In this document: piece by piece, positions 17,077-25,450 of the stretch
Position numbering within the stretch: position 1 is the first letter of the stretch
Layout: each line of letters starts with the position of its first letter
NCBI GenBank assembly: GCA_963832945.1
Contig: CAWHVV010000010.1
Location: 682,001 to 746,000, forward strand
Direction of reading: 5' to 3'
Origin: JAFEDN01 sp963832945
Lineage (GTDB): Bacteria > Pseudomonadota > Gammaproteobacteria > Coxiellales > Coxiellaceae
Length of the DNA: 64,000 nt
The notes under the pieces: model-generated
The model's database searches: none
Seen by the model: only the letters and a program-made list of their open reading frames with translations
Told to the model about the DNA's origin: nothing
Made by a program: the position numbers and the translations under genes

Positions 17077-18450
17077 ATGCAAATTATTATTTTAGGAGCG
17101 GGGCAAGTCGGCGGTTCACTGGCTGCCAGTTTAGTCGTTGAAGAACATAGCGTGACAGTGGTGGATATCAATGAAGAACGGCTCAGCGAGCTTCAATCTC
17201 AATATGATCTGCGAACCGTGTTGGGACATTGCACGCATCCCACCACTCTAACCGAAGCCGGCGCCGATAGCGCGGATATGATTATCGCCGTTACCAATAG
17301 CGACGAAACTAATATAGTCGCCTGCTTCGCGGCCGCTACTTTTTTTAAAATTCCACTTAAAATCGCCCGCGTGCGCGCCGCGGGTTACTTTGAACATTCC
17401 GGCCGTTTTTTTGCCGGCGCCCATTCACCGATTGATGTCTTTATTAATCCGGCAGAACTGATCACTCACTCATTGGCCCATCTGATAGAATATCCCGGCG
17501 CTTTGCGCGTTTTTGATTTTATGGACGAGCGAATGAAATTAATCGCCACCAAACCACTGACGGGGAGCGCGATGCTCGGTAAATCCGCCGAAAATCTTCA
17601 CGAACTGCTTCCCAAGGCCCACGCAAAAATTATTGCTATTTATCGTGATAATCACCTAATGCCGCTGAATACGACCGTGATTGATCAGGACGACGATCTA
17701 TTATTCATCGCCGAAACGGCACACATTAATACCGTGCTCAATAGTTTACGCCCCGGGGTTATAAAACACGGCAGTAAGCAGATCATGATCATTGGTGGCG
17801 GTTATATCGGCAGCCTTCTGGCGCGGACCCTGGAAAATAATCATCAGGTCAAATTAATCGAACATAACCGCCAGCGCTGTGAACAATTAGCGCTGGAATT
17901 AAAAAATACTTTGGTATTGCACGGCGATGGCTGCGACTCAAATTTACTCAGCAATGAAGACGTGGAAAACACCGATTGTTTTTGCGCACTATCCAATAGT
18001 GACGCGGATAATATCGTCAGCTCTTTACACAGTAAACAGCTGGGCGCCAGACAGGTTATCGCGCTTGTCAATCGCGATGCTTATCTCAGTCTCATTATCA
18101 GCGGTTATATTCACCTCGATATTGCGTTATCACCACAGCAAATCACCACCGGCGCCATATTGAAATATTTGCGCCATGGCAATATTCTTAAGGCATACTC
18201 ATTACGCCGCGGCGCCGCAGAAGCGCTGGAAATAAGCGTTCCCATGGGCGCAAAAATCACCGGCATGACAATTGAAAAATCTCCCCTGCCGCAAGGCCTT
18301 CAGATTGCCGCCATCCAGCGCGGGACCCGCCTGATTTTTCCTGATCAGAACACCTTCATCCAGGCTGGCGATCGGGTTGCGCTCTTCATCAGCGATAAAA
18401 CTAAAATCGCAACGGCGGAACGACTTTTCGCGGTCAAGGATAACGCATAA
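17077..18450 (+). CDS. trkA: Trk potassium uptake regulatory subunit TrkA
   Basis: This protein of 457 residues holds two tandem RCK units, each a Rossmann NAD-binding (TrkA-N) plus TrkA-C domain: MQIIILGAGQVGGSLAASL at the start and IMIIGGGYIGSLLARTLE at about residue 230. AVTNSDETNIVACFAA is the usual TrkA-N stretch. ATG 17077 follows CAAGGATGA. TrkA sits on the cytoplasmic face of TrkH and gates K+ uptake by nucleotide binding. The trkH ATG is one base beyond the trkA stop, so the two make one operon. Confidence 0.95.
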   Translation: MQIIILGAGQVGGSLAASLVVEEHSVTVVDINEERLSELQSQYDLRTVLGHCTHPTTLTEAGADSADMIIAVTNSDETNIVACFAAATFFKIPLKIARVRAAGYFEHSGRFFAGAHSPIDVFINPAELITHSLAHLIEYPGALRVFDFMDERMKLIATKPLTGSAMLGKSAENLHELLPKAHAKIIAIYRDNHLMPLNTTVIDQDDDLLFIAETAHINTVLNSLRPGVIKHGSKQIMIIGGGYIGSLLARTLENNHQVKLIEHNRQRCEQLALELKNTLVLHGDGCDSNLLSNEDVENTDCFCALSNSDADNIVSSLHSKQLGARQVIALVNRDAYLSLIISGYIHLDIALSPQQITTGAILKYLRHGNILKAYSLRRGAAEALEISVPMGAKITGMTIEKSPLPQGLQIAAIQRGTRLIFPDQNTFIQAGDRVALFISDKTKIATAERLFAVKDNA

Positions 18451-18451
18451 T

Positions 18452-19906
18452 ATGCGTATCCTGGCCATCGCCCGCATGCTCGGACTGCTACTGCTGATCT
18501 TCAGTATTAGCCTGCTGCCACCGATGGCTGTTTACGTCTGGTACCGGCAAGGCACTCTGTCACCGTTTATCATCAGCTTTGCGCTTTGTCTTATCGCTGG
18601 TGCGATTTTGTGGCTGCCTACCCGCAACGTCTCCCCGGAATTAAAATCCCGGGATGGATTTTTGGTGGTCGTGTTAGTGTGGCTGGTAACCTGTCTGGTA
18701 GGCGCCATTCCATTTTATCTTTATTTTTCTCCGGATATCAGTTTTACAGACGCCTTATTTGAATCCGTATCGGGATTATCCACTACGGGTGCAACCGTGT
18801 TCAGTCACCTCGATGACATGCCCCATCCCATTTTATATTACCGGCAACAACTCACTTTATTAGGCGGCATCGGCATTGTCGTCATCGCACTCTCGGTTTT
18901 ACCGGTTTTGAGGATCGGCGGTATGCAACTCTACATCGCGGAAACCGGCGGCCCGGTAAAAACCAGCCGGCTGCGTCCGCGACTGCAGCAAACCACCAAA
19001 GCGTTATGGCTGATTTATACAGGACTGATAATAGCCTGCAGCCTGGCGTACTGGCTGGGAGGAATGCCGCCGTTCGATGCTTTCACTCAAAGTTTCAGTA
19101 CCCTCTCTACAGCCGGGTTTGCTGTTCATGACCAAAATCTGGCGTTCTATCACAGCCACTGGATTGAGGGAATTTCAATTCTATTTATGATTCTGGGCAG
19201 CACCAGTTTCGGACTTCACTATCAATTTTTTCGCCAAAAACGTTGGAGCGTGTACTGGCAGGATCCTGAATTTATGATGTATTTAAAAATACTGCTCACA
19301 ATGGTACTCATTGTTATCGCCACTCTGGTTTTCTATGAGACTTACCAACACCATTTGGTCAGGATCAGCGCCAATTCCGCATTTACAGTCGTTACCATTC
19401 TCTCCACCACAGGCTATACGTTAATCAATGTGAATGAATGGCCGACCTTTATCCCCTACCTGTTGATGTTTGGCTGTTTAATCGGCGGCTGCGGCGGGTC
19501 CACCAGCGGCGGCATTAAAGTGCTGCGTTTTATGCTGTTAAAAAGACAGGGCGAACGTGAACTGCAACGCCTGATTCATCCTCAAGGCGTATTCTCAGTT
19601 TATCTGGGTGAGCAACCGCTTTCTGAGAAAATTGTTCAGGGCGTCTGGGGATTTGTGGCCATTTTTTTCGTGCTGTTGATTTTGATTATATTAGCATTGC
19701 TGGCTACCGGCCTGGATTTTCAAACCGCCTTCGGCTCCGCCGCCGGAGCCTTGTCCAATACCGGCATAGGGCTGGGAAAAACCGCCCTGACCTTTGAGAA
19801 TATTAATAATCCTGCTAAATGGATAATTACCTTCGCTATGTTCACTGGCCGCCTGGAAATTTTAACTATTTTAGTATTATTCACTCGCAGCTACTGGAAG
19901 AAATAA
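18452..19906 (+). CDS. trkH: Trk potassium transporter membrane subunit TrkH
   Basis: The start is ATG 18452, right after the trkA stop; a longer frame from 18377 overlaps trkA and is not TrkH-like. It has 484 residues and multiple TM helices. Selectivity-loop repeats of the Trk/Ktr type are visible: SGLSTTGATVFS, STLSTAGFAV, TILSTTGYT and GALSNTGIG, each with the conserved Gly. The GGCGGSTSGGIKVLRFMLL stretch is the intramembrane loop of TrkH. It moves K+ across the inner membrane under TrkA control and ends seven bases before convergent engB. Confidence 0.95.
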   Translation: MRILAIARMLGLLLLIFSISLLPPMAVYVWYRQGTLSPFIISFALCLIAGAILWLPTRNVSPELKSRDGFLVVVLVWLVTCLVGAIPFYLYFSPDISFTDALFESVSGLSTTGATVFSHLDDMPHPILYYRQQLTLLGGIGIVVIALSVLPVLRIGGMQLYIAETGGPVKTSRLRPRLQQTTKALWLIYTGLIIACSLAYWLGGMPPFDAFTQSFSTLSTAGFAVHDQNLAFYHSHWIEGISILFMILGSTSFGLHYQFFRQKRWSVYWQDPEFMMYLKILLTMVLIVIATLVFYETYQHHLVRISANSAFTVVTILSTTGYTLINVNEWPTFIPYLLMFGCLIGGCGGSTSGGIKVLRFMLLKRQGERELQRLIHPQGVFSVYLGEQPLSEKIVQGVWGFVAIFFVLLILIILALLATGLDFQTAFGSAAGALSNTGIGLGKTALTFENINNPAKWIITFAMFTGRLEILTILVLFTRSYWKK

Positions 19907-19912
19907 AAAGAA

Positions 19913-20524
19913 TTACTGGTACCACTCGTCCAGACAGGCTTGAGCTTCTTCAATACCCTGGGCCTGAAGAGCGGAAAAGATTTGCACTGTGAGTGTTGAA
20001 CCGAATGGCTCCAGCGCGGCGCTCACCTCTTTGTGGGTTTTGCGGGACTCAGAAGTATTTAATTTATCCGATTTTGTTAATAAAATATGTACCGGGACTT
20101 CGCATTTCACAGCCCACGCAATGAGCTGCTGATCGCCTTCTTTGAGTGGATGACGAATATCCATAACCAGTATGAGTCCCCGTAAACAATGCCTGGCTTC
20201 CAGATATTCGTCGATCGTTTTTTGCCAGCGTTCCTTGATAGTCCGCGGGACTTTGGCATAGCCATAGCCCGGCAGGTCCACGATGCGGCGGTCTTTATCC
20301 ACCGAGAACAGATTAATCATTTGTGTTTGCCCAGGGGTGCTGCTGGTGCGGGCAAGACCACGAATGCCGGTGATCGCGTTGATGGCGCTCGATTTTCCCG
20401 CGTTGGAACGCCCAATGAACGCCACCTCCCAGCCTTTATCAGCAGGTAACTGCGACAATTCCACAGCGCTTTTCAGATACTGGGTTTGATGATAATCAAA
20501 CTGCGGCTGACGGGTCAGCTTCAT
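19913..20524 (-). CDS. engB: Ribosome biogenesis GTPase EngB (YihA)
   Basis: This protein of 203 residues is full length. The G motifs are G1 GRSNAGKSS, G2 near TSSTPGQTQ, G3 DLPGYGYAKV, G4 LLTKSDKL and G5 SALQAQG. The KERW segment after G3 is typical of YihA. It assists late 50S assembly. Its ATG overlaps the fba stop (ATGA at 20521-20524), so it is read with the glycolytic cluster. Confidence 0.96.
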   Translation of the reverse strand: MKLTRQPQFDYHQTQYLKSAVELSQLPADKGWEVAFIGRSNAGKSSAINAITGIRGLARTSSTPGQTQMINLFSVDKDRRIVDLPGYGYAKVPRTIKERWQKTIDEYLEARHCLRGLILVMDIRHPLKEGDQQLIAWAVKCEVPVHILLTKSDKLNTSESRKTHKEVSAALEPFGSTLTVQIFSALQAQGIEEAQACLDEWYQ

Positions 20525-21576
20525 GCCGCGCCGCCCTTTTCGTAACGCTTGGACATTTGGTCAAAAGAATAGATTTTAGTGAATTTGCCGGCCTGGCCCG
20601 CAGCGCCAAATGCCTGGTAACGGGCTTTACAGATTTCACGCATGGCCACTCGCGATTCGCCCAAATATTTACGCGGATCAAATACATCAGGATGTTTGGC
20701 AAAATACTGCCGAACCGCGCCGGTGGCAGCCAGGCGTAAATCGGTGTCAATATTTACTTTACGAACGCCGGATTTAATGCCTTTTTGAATTTCTTCTACC
20801 GGAACTCCGTAGGTTTCTTTTATTTTTCCACCGTTTTCGTTAATGACCTTTAACCAGTCCTGAGGCACGGAGGATGAGCCGTGCATGACCAGATGGGTAT
20901 TGGGCAACCGTTTGTGGATTTCTTTAATGCGGTCGATAACCAACACCTCTCCTGTCGGCGGGCGGGAAAATTTATAGGCGCCATGACTGGTGCCGATGGC
21001 AATCGCTAAAGCATCCACTCCGGTTGCTTTTACAAAGTCTGCCGCTTGCTCGGGGTCCGTTAACATTTCATTTTCGTGTAATTCGCGCTCGGCGCCGGAT
21101 TCATCTTCTTTTCCAGCCATTTTTGTTTCTAAAGATCCCAATACGCCCAACTCGCCTTCCACGGAAACACCGCAGGCATGAGCCATTTCCACCACTTTTT
21201 TGGTGACTTTGACGTTATATTCGAAGTCGCTGGGAGTTTTCATATCTTCGCGCAAAGAACCATCCATCATCACAGAAGAAAACCCCAACTGGATCGAACG
21301 CTGACAAATCGCGGGAGAACCGCCGTGATCCTGATGCATACAGATCGGAATCTGCGGCCATTCCTCGATCGCCGCCTCGATTAAATGGTAAATAAACAGG
21401 GGTCCCGCATACTCGCGCGCACCGGCGGAAGCCTGAACAATCACCGGACTGTTAGTCGCTTCCGCAGCTTCCATTACCGCACGGATTTGTTCTAGATTAT
21501 TAACGTTAAAAGCGGGCACGCCATAATGGTTTTCGGCGGCGTGATCTAACAACTGACGCAATGTAATCAAAGGCAT
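20521..21576 (-). CDS. fba: Fructose-bisphosphate aldolase, class II
   Basis: 351 residues, full length, of the class II B (Calvin-cycle type) subfamily. Zinc ligands and active site are seen in ICMHQDHGGSP, SVEGELGVLGSLE, AIAIGTSHGAYKF, HLVMHGSSSVP and RKVNIDTDLRLA. It splits fructose 1,6-bisphosphate to dihydroxyacetone phosphate and glyceraldehyde 3-phosphate. The gene follows pgk, pyk and the 66-residue membrane protein on the same strand, eleven bases after the latter, and is coupled to engB by ATGA. This order is common in Legionellales-like gammaproteobacteria. Confidence 0.96.
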   Translation of the reverse strand: MPLITLRQLLDHAAENHYGVPAFNVNNLEQIRAVMEAAEATNSPVIVQASAGAREYAGPLFIYHLIEAAIEEWPQIPICMHQDHGGSPAICQRSIQLGFSSVMMDGSLREDMKTPSDFEYNVKVTKKVVEMAHACGVSVEGELGVLGSLETKMAGKEDESGAERELHENEMLTDPEQAADFVKATGVDALAIAIGTSHGAYKFSRPPTGEVLVIDRIKEIHKRLPNTHLVMHGSSSVPQDWLKVINENGGKIKETYGVPVEEIQKGIKSGVRKVNIDTDLRLAATGAVRQYFAKHPDVFDPRKYLGESRVAMREICKARYQAFGAAGQAGKFTKIYSFDQMSKRYEKGGAA

Positions 21577-21587
21577 AATTTGTCTCC

Positions 21588-21788
21588 TTACGGCATTCGT
21601 AATAATAATACGCAGAAAAAAACAACTGCGATAATAACCAGGGCTAAAATACCTATCGTATAAAAACTTTTTCCCACATTCTCTTTGCTGAATGCCTGGG
21701 GATTATGACGGATGGTGCGGACCATGAACCAGAGCATCAGGGCTGCGGCGACTAACGCTAAAATAATCGTCCATCCGCCGGTATTCAT
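21588..21788 (-). CDS. Small two-TM inner membrane protein
   Basis: 66 residues with two hydrophobic helices, about 6-24 (WTIILALVAAALMLWFMV) and 44-63 (IGILALVIIAVVFFCVLLL), joined by a polar loop with HNPQAFSKENVGKSFYT. The ATG overlaps the pyk stop (ATGA). Its place in a glycolytic operon gives no clear role. The two-helix architecture is like small uncharacterised membrane proteins seen in many gammaproteobacteria. Confidence 0.72.
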   Translation of the reverse strand: MNTGGWTIILALVAAALMLWFMVRTIRHNPQAFSKENVGKSFYTIGILALVIIAVVFFCVLLLRMP

Positions 21789-23249
21789 ATATCCTTACCG
21801 ACTTCCAGAATTTTCATGACGTTGGAGCCTCCCGCGACTCCGGCATGGTCCCCGGTAGTTAAAATAATTAAATCGTCCGCTTCCACCAAATTTAAACTGA
21901 ACACCGTGCGCACGGCTTCCCGATTAATCAGATGGTAAGGATACTGCGTGACATCAAACGCAATAGGGAAGACGCCGCGGTAAAGGGACATTTTCCCCAA
22001 GGTTTTGCTAAAACGGCTTAATCCATAAATCGGAATGCTGGTGCGGACCCGCGACATCCATAAGGGCGTGCGTCCCGACTCGGTCAAGGTGACAATGGCG
22101 GCGATATCCAAATGGTTGGCGGTATACATGGTGGCCATGGCGATGGCTTCGTCAATGCGTTCAAAACGCGCCTCAAAACGATGCCGGGAAAGAAGCGCCC
22201 GGCTGTTGCTCCACGGCCCGGCAGACCCGCGCCATGGATTCGACAACGGCGACGGGATATTGGCCGCTGGCAGTTTCCGCGGAAAACATCACCGCATCGA
22301 CATTGTCCAATACCGCATTGGCGACATCGGAAACTTCCGCCCGAGTGGGTACGGAATTGGTAATCATGCTTTCCATCATTTGGGTCGCGATAATAACCGG
22401 TTTATTCAAGTGACGGGCCCGGCGGATAATTTCTTTTTGCACCATCGGTACTTCGGCATCACCGATTTCAACGGCCAGATCACCGCGCGCGACCATAACG
22501 CCGTCGCTGGCTTCGATAATTTCATTAATCGCGGCAACGGCTTCGGTGCGTTCGATTTTGGCAATGATGCCGGTAAAATTATTTTTTTGATCCCCGGCAA
22601 ATTGATGAATCAATTGCCGCGCCGACACCACGTCGGCAGCATTACGGGGAAAGGAAATGGCAATGTAATCCACGTCAAGGTTCAGAGCAAATTGCATGTC
22701 CTGCTTATCTTTTGCGGTCAGGGCTTCGGCGGTTAATCCACCGCCCAGGCGGTTAATGCCTTTGTGATTCGATAAAATTCCACCGACTATCACCCGGCAA
22801 AAAATTTGTGAACCCTTGACCGTTTCAACTTGAAAACGTAATCGTCCGTCATCAAGTAAAAGAATATCCCTGGATTTCACATCGTTGGGTAGATTTTTGT
22901 AATCAATGCCTACTTGCTCAACCGTCCCGTCATTATCGTCCAAAGCCGCATCCAAAATAAAAGTAGCGCCTTTTTGCAGCTTAACGGCTTTTTCTCTGAA
23001 ATTAGCCACGCGGATTTTGGGACCTTGTAAATCAGCCAAAATGCCTACAACTTTTTTTTGGTCAGCCGCTATTTTGCGAACGTTTTCCATTCGTTTTTGA
23101 TGATCGGCTTGGACCCCATGGGAAAAATTTAAACGGACGACATTGACTCCGGCGGAGATTATGGCTGATAACACCTCTAAATCATCGCTGGCGGGTCCGA
23201 GGGTGGCGATGATTTTGGTGCGACGCACCAAATGATCTTGTTTCCTCAT
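21785..23249 (-). pseudogene. pyk: Pyruvate kinase, interrupted by a frameshift
   Basis: The first frame (ATG 23249) opens RRTKIIATLGPAS and includes NFSHG, ILADLQGPKIRV, KIERTEAVAAINEI, MVARGDLAVE and VIIATQMMESM: the catalytic A and B domains. The C-terminal domain (ARFERIDEAIAMATMYTANH, LTESGRTPLWMSRV) is in another frame. Frame is lost near 22198-22200; removing one C from a CCC run gives VEQQPALLSRHRF without a break, and the total matches a ~485-residue enzyme. Pyruvate kinase turns phosphoenolpyruvate and ADP into pyruvate and ATP. Loss of such a central enzyme would be surprising, so an assembly error is a serious alternative. It begins two bases after pgk. Confidence 0.88.
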
Positions 23250-23251
23250 TT

Positions 23252-24442
23252 TTATTGAGCTCGCTTGATTAGTATACTGACGGCAGGCAATTCAGAACCT
23301 TCCAGATACTCTAAAAATGCACCACCTCCAGTACTAATATAGGAGATTTTATCACTCACACCAAATTGTCCCAGTGCGGATAATGTATCGCCGCCCCCAG
23401 CGATTGAAAAAGCTTTACTGTGGATGATCGCATTCGCGAGAGAGCGAGTACCGTGGCTAAATTGAGGTAATTCAAACACACCGAGGGGGCCGTTCCAGAC
23501 TACCGTTCCCGCGTCTGCGATGTAACCATTATAATGTTTGGCTGTCACCGGCCCAATGTCGAGAATCCTATCGTCCAGATTCAGGGCGTCCAGTGGTTTG
23601 GTGACGGCTTTGGCTTGGGCCGTCATTTCCGGGGCCACCACAACATCCACCGGTAAGGGAAAATTCACGCCCTCGTCACGGGCGCGATTGATGAGGTCTT
23701 TAGCCTGACCCAGCCAGCTGGGTTCATATAAAGACTTGCCCACGGGATAACCCTCAGCCGCTAAAAAAGTATTGGCAATGCCACCGCCAACAATCAGGCA
23801 ATCGACCTTCTTCAGCAAATTTTTAAGTAGCTGAATTTTGGATGAGACTTTTGAGCCGCCAACCACCGCGATCAAAGGACGTCGCGGATGTTCCATCGCC
23901 CTGGATAAGGCTTCCAATTCCGCCATGAGCAGCGGGCCTGCGCAGGCTACAGGAGCGTATTGGCTTATCCCATAAGTGGAAGCCTGGGCGCGATGGGCAG
24001 TAGCGAAAGCGTCCATCACAAAGATATCGGATTGTGCCGCCATGCGCCGCGCCAGTGCGGAGTCATTCTCTTCTTCTCCGACCAAAAAACGCACATTTTC
24101 TGCCAGAGCGATTTGGCCGGCATTTATGTCTACCCCATCCAGCCAGTGCGGGATCAGGGGCACGGGTTGTGCTAAAGCGGCACTCAAAGCCGCTGCGACA
24201 GGCGCCAGAGAAGCGTCGGGATCGTACTGACCTTCTTTGGGCCTTCCGAGATGAGACAAAACCAAAACCCGCGCGTTGGCTTTTAAGGCTGCCTTTAGGG
24301 TTGGCAGCGCTTTCTCAATTCGGGTATGGTCAGTGATTTGACCGTTTTTCATGGGAACGTTGAGGTCTTCACGGATCAGCACCCGTTTATTAGCCAACTC
24401 AAGGTCGACCATTTTTAGAACATTTATAATACTCATAATCAT
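23252..24442 (-). CDS. pgk: Phosphoglycerate kinase
   Basis: 396 residues, full length. Signatures: KRVLIREDLNVPMKNGQITD, LVLSHLGRPKEG, LAENVRFLVGEEEND, VVGGSKVSSKI, DCLIVGGGIANTF, VWNGPLGVFE and SIAGGGDTLSAL. It makes ATP from 1,3-bisphosphoglycerate. ATG 24442 follows GGAG at a spacing of eight. It heads the pgk-pyk-membrane protein-fba-engB run. In most relatives gap lies directly upstream; here about 2.7 kb of accessory DNA separates gap from pgk, so pgk probably has its own promoter in 24443-24585. Confidence 0.96.
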   Translation of the reverse strand: MIMSIINVLKMVDLELANKRVLIREDLNVPMKNGQITDHTRIEKALPTLKAALKANARVLVLSHLGRPKEGQYDPDASLAPVAAALSAALAQPVPLIPHWLDGVDINAGQIALAENVRFLVGEEENDSALARRMAAQSDIFVMDAFATAHRAQASTYGISQYAPVACAGPLLMAELEALSRAMEHPRRPLIAVVGGSKVSSKIQLLKNLLKKVDCLIVGGGIANTFLAAEGYPVGKSLYEPSWLGQAKDLINRARDEGVNFPLPVDVVVAPEMTAQAKAVTKPLDALNLDDRILDIGPVTAKHYNGYIADAGTVVWNGPLGVFELPQFSHGTRSLANAIIHSKAFSIAGGGDTLSALGQFGVSDKISYISTGGGAFLEYLEGSELPAVSILIKRAQ

Positions 24443-24585
24443 AAATTTTACTCCATCCTGCCAAAAACAACCATAAATATTTTTGAGGCGGTGATTTTAT
24501 ACCTTGCCTGACAGGAAATTTACCCTTATTATCATTCTTCGAACTTGGATGGGTTTTTCACTTTTATTTTTTTTTAGGAGTTGCC

Positions 24586-24876
24586 ATGTCGAGGAAAAAA
24601 CAATTACCTGCTGCGCATGAAGAAGAATTTTTCGACCAGATGATGCTGGATGACGAAAACTACGGCGAAGAAGATATGCTCAGTACCTTTGGTCAGGTCG
24701 CGGACGCTTCAATACAACACATGAAAGTGGCTTGCCGATTGACTAATATAATCGTGAAAAATCACGCCGGCGAGAAATTATCCACGAAAGATATTCTCGA
24801 CATTTTCCGCAAAGCCGCCGAAACTATTCTGGACTGCACGCCATTAAAAGCATTATTCGAAAAAGAAAAAACCTGA
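24586..24876 (+). CDS. Small acidic protein of unknown function
   Basis: 96 residues, ATG six bases after AGGAG. The N-terminal third is strongly acidic (EEEFFDQMMLDDENYGEEDM); the rest is predicted helical, with MKVACRLTNIIVKN and LSTKDILDIFRKAAETIL. No signal peptide or TM helix. It is divergent from pgk and followed by the palindromic sites and the AlbA_2 pseudogene. Size and clean ribosome binding site suggest a real gene. No family recognised. Confidence 0.6.
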   Translation: MSRKKQLPAAHEEEFFDQMMLDDENYGEEDMLSTFGQVADASIQHMKVACRLTNIIVKNHAGEKLSTKDILDIFRKAAETILDCTPLKALFEKEKT

Positions 24877-24900
24877 AAAAAAAGGAAAAGGTCTCCCCTG

Positions 24901-24951
24901 CTTGATTGCACCAATGGTGCAATCAAGAATAAATTGGTGCAATTGGTGCAA
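24901..24951. promoter_or_regulatory. Palindrome plus tandem GGTGCAAT sites (probable operator)
   Basis: A perfect inverted repeat with 13-bp arms CTTGATTGCACCA / TGGTGCAATCAAG around one base (24901-24927) is followed by two adjacent direct copies of TTGGTGCAA (24934-24942, 24943-24951). Each palindrome arm contains the same GGTGCAA core, so four copies lie just upstream of the AlbA_2-type pseudogene. It looks like a multi-site operator for the regulator that gene once encoded; a terminator for the gene before it is a second possibility. Confidence 0.55.
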
Positions 24952-24967
24952 TTAACGGGAGAAAGCC

Positions 24968-25352
24968 ATGGGACCTACCTTTGAAGAAAGGGAATCAAGG
25001 AATCTTGAGTTTAAATCTCTTCTGCCTAATTTTCATAGCCTGATAAAAACCTGCGTGGCATTTAATGTTTGAAAGTTGCGCCAAAGCGGGTATAGCCAAA
25101 CCGGTGTTTTTAGAAGGCGCAGACAGCGTCAAAGTGGTTTTCTCATTTTCACCCGCAGAGAAAACGTATTCTTCCGATGATGAAAAATTATTGGCGTTTT
25201 TTAAAACACGTAAAGAAGCCAAACTTGCCGAAATCGAAAAATATCTGCGCGCCTCAAGAAATACCGCCACCCGAAAATTAAATTCGCTGATAAAGAAAGG
25301 TAAAATACGGCGTGAAGGCCGCGGCCCGGCGGTTAAATTTATATTAAATTAA
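24968..25352 (+). pseudogene. AlbA_2 / ATP-binding transcriptional regulator, internal deletion
   Basis: The first 34 codons (ATG 24968, stop TGA 25070-25072) encode ESRNLEFKSLLPNFHSLIKT-CVAFN, the start of the AlbA_2 (divergent AAA_4) domain. In another frame, 25065-25352 encodes FESCAKAGIAKPVFLEG and then a winged helix (KEAKLAEIEKYLRASRNTATRKLNSLIKKGKI), the C-terminal part of the same kind of protein. Some 300 residues of the middle are missing, and the two parts meet around 25065. Full-length relatives are DNA-binding regulators. The result is probably a dead gene, although the winged-helix piece could be made alone. Confidence 0.7.
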
Positions 25353-25437
25353 TATATGAATCCGTATCAAGAGAATTTTCATTAACGGGTATCGGCTGAC
25401 TGATCAGGTTTTTCATTTTGGCTAAAAGTTCTTTCAT
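25339..25437 (-). pseudogene. Remnant of the 5' end of a second LRR gene copy
   Basis: The 79 bases 25359-25437 nearly match 27059-27137, the start of the leucine-rich-repeat gene, and translate as MKELLAKMKNLISQPIPVN followed by ENSLDTDS. After that the similarity stops and the frame soon ends (25339). It lies 14 bases beyond the 3' end of the LRR gene in its direction of reading. This indicates a former tandem duplication whose second copy was lost, with the AlbA_2 remnant now adjoining it. It overlaps the end of that pseudogene by 14 bases. Confidence 0.75.
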
Positions 25438-25450
25438 TTTCATCTCGCAA

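Noticed and set aside
24901..24951. Possible CRISPR array
   Set aside because: Only four short copies of one core, no spacers of even length and no cas genes; an operator fits better.
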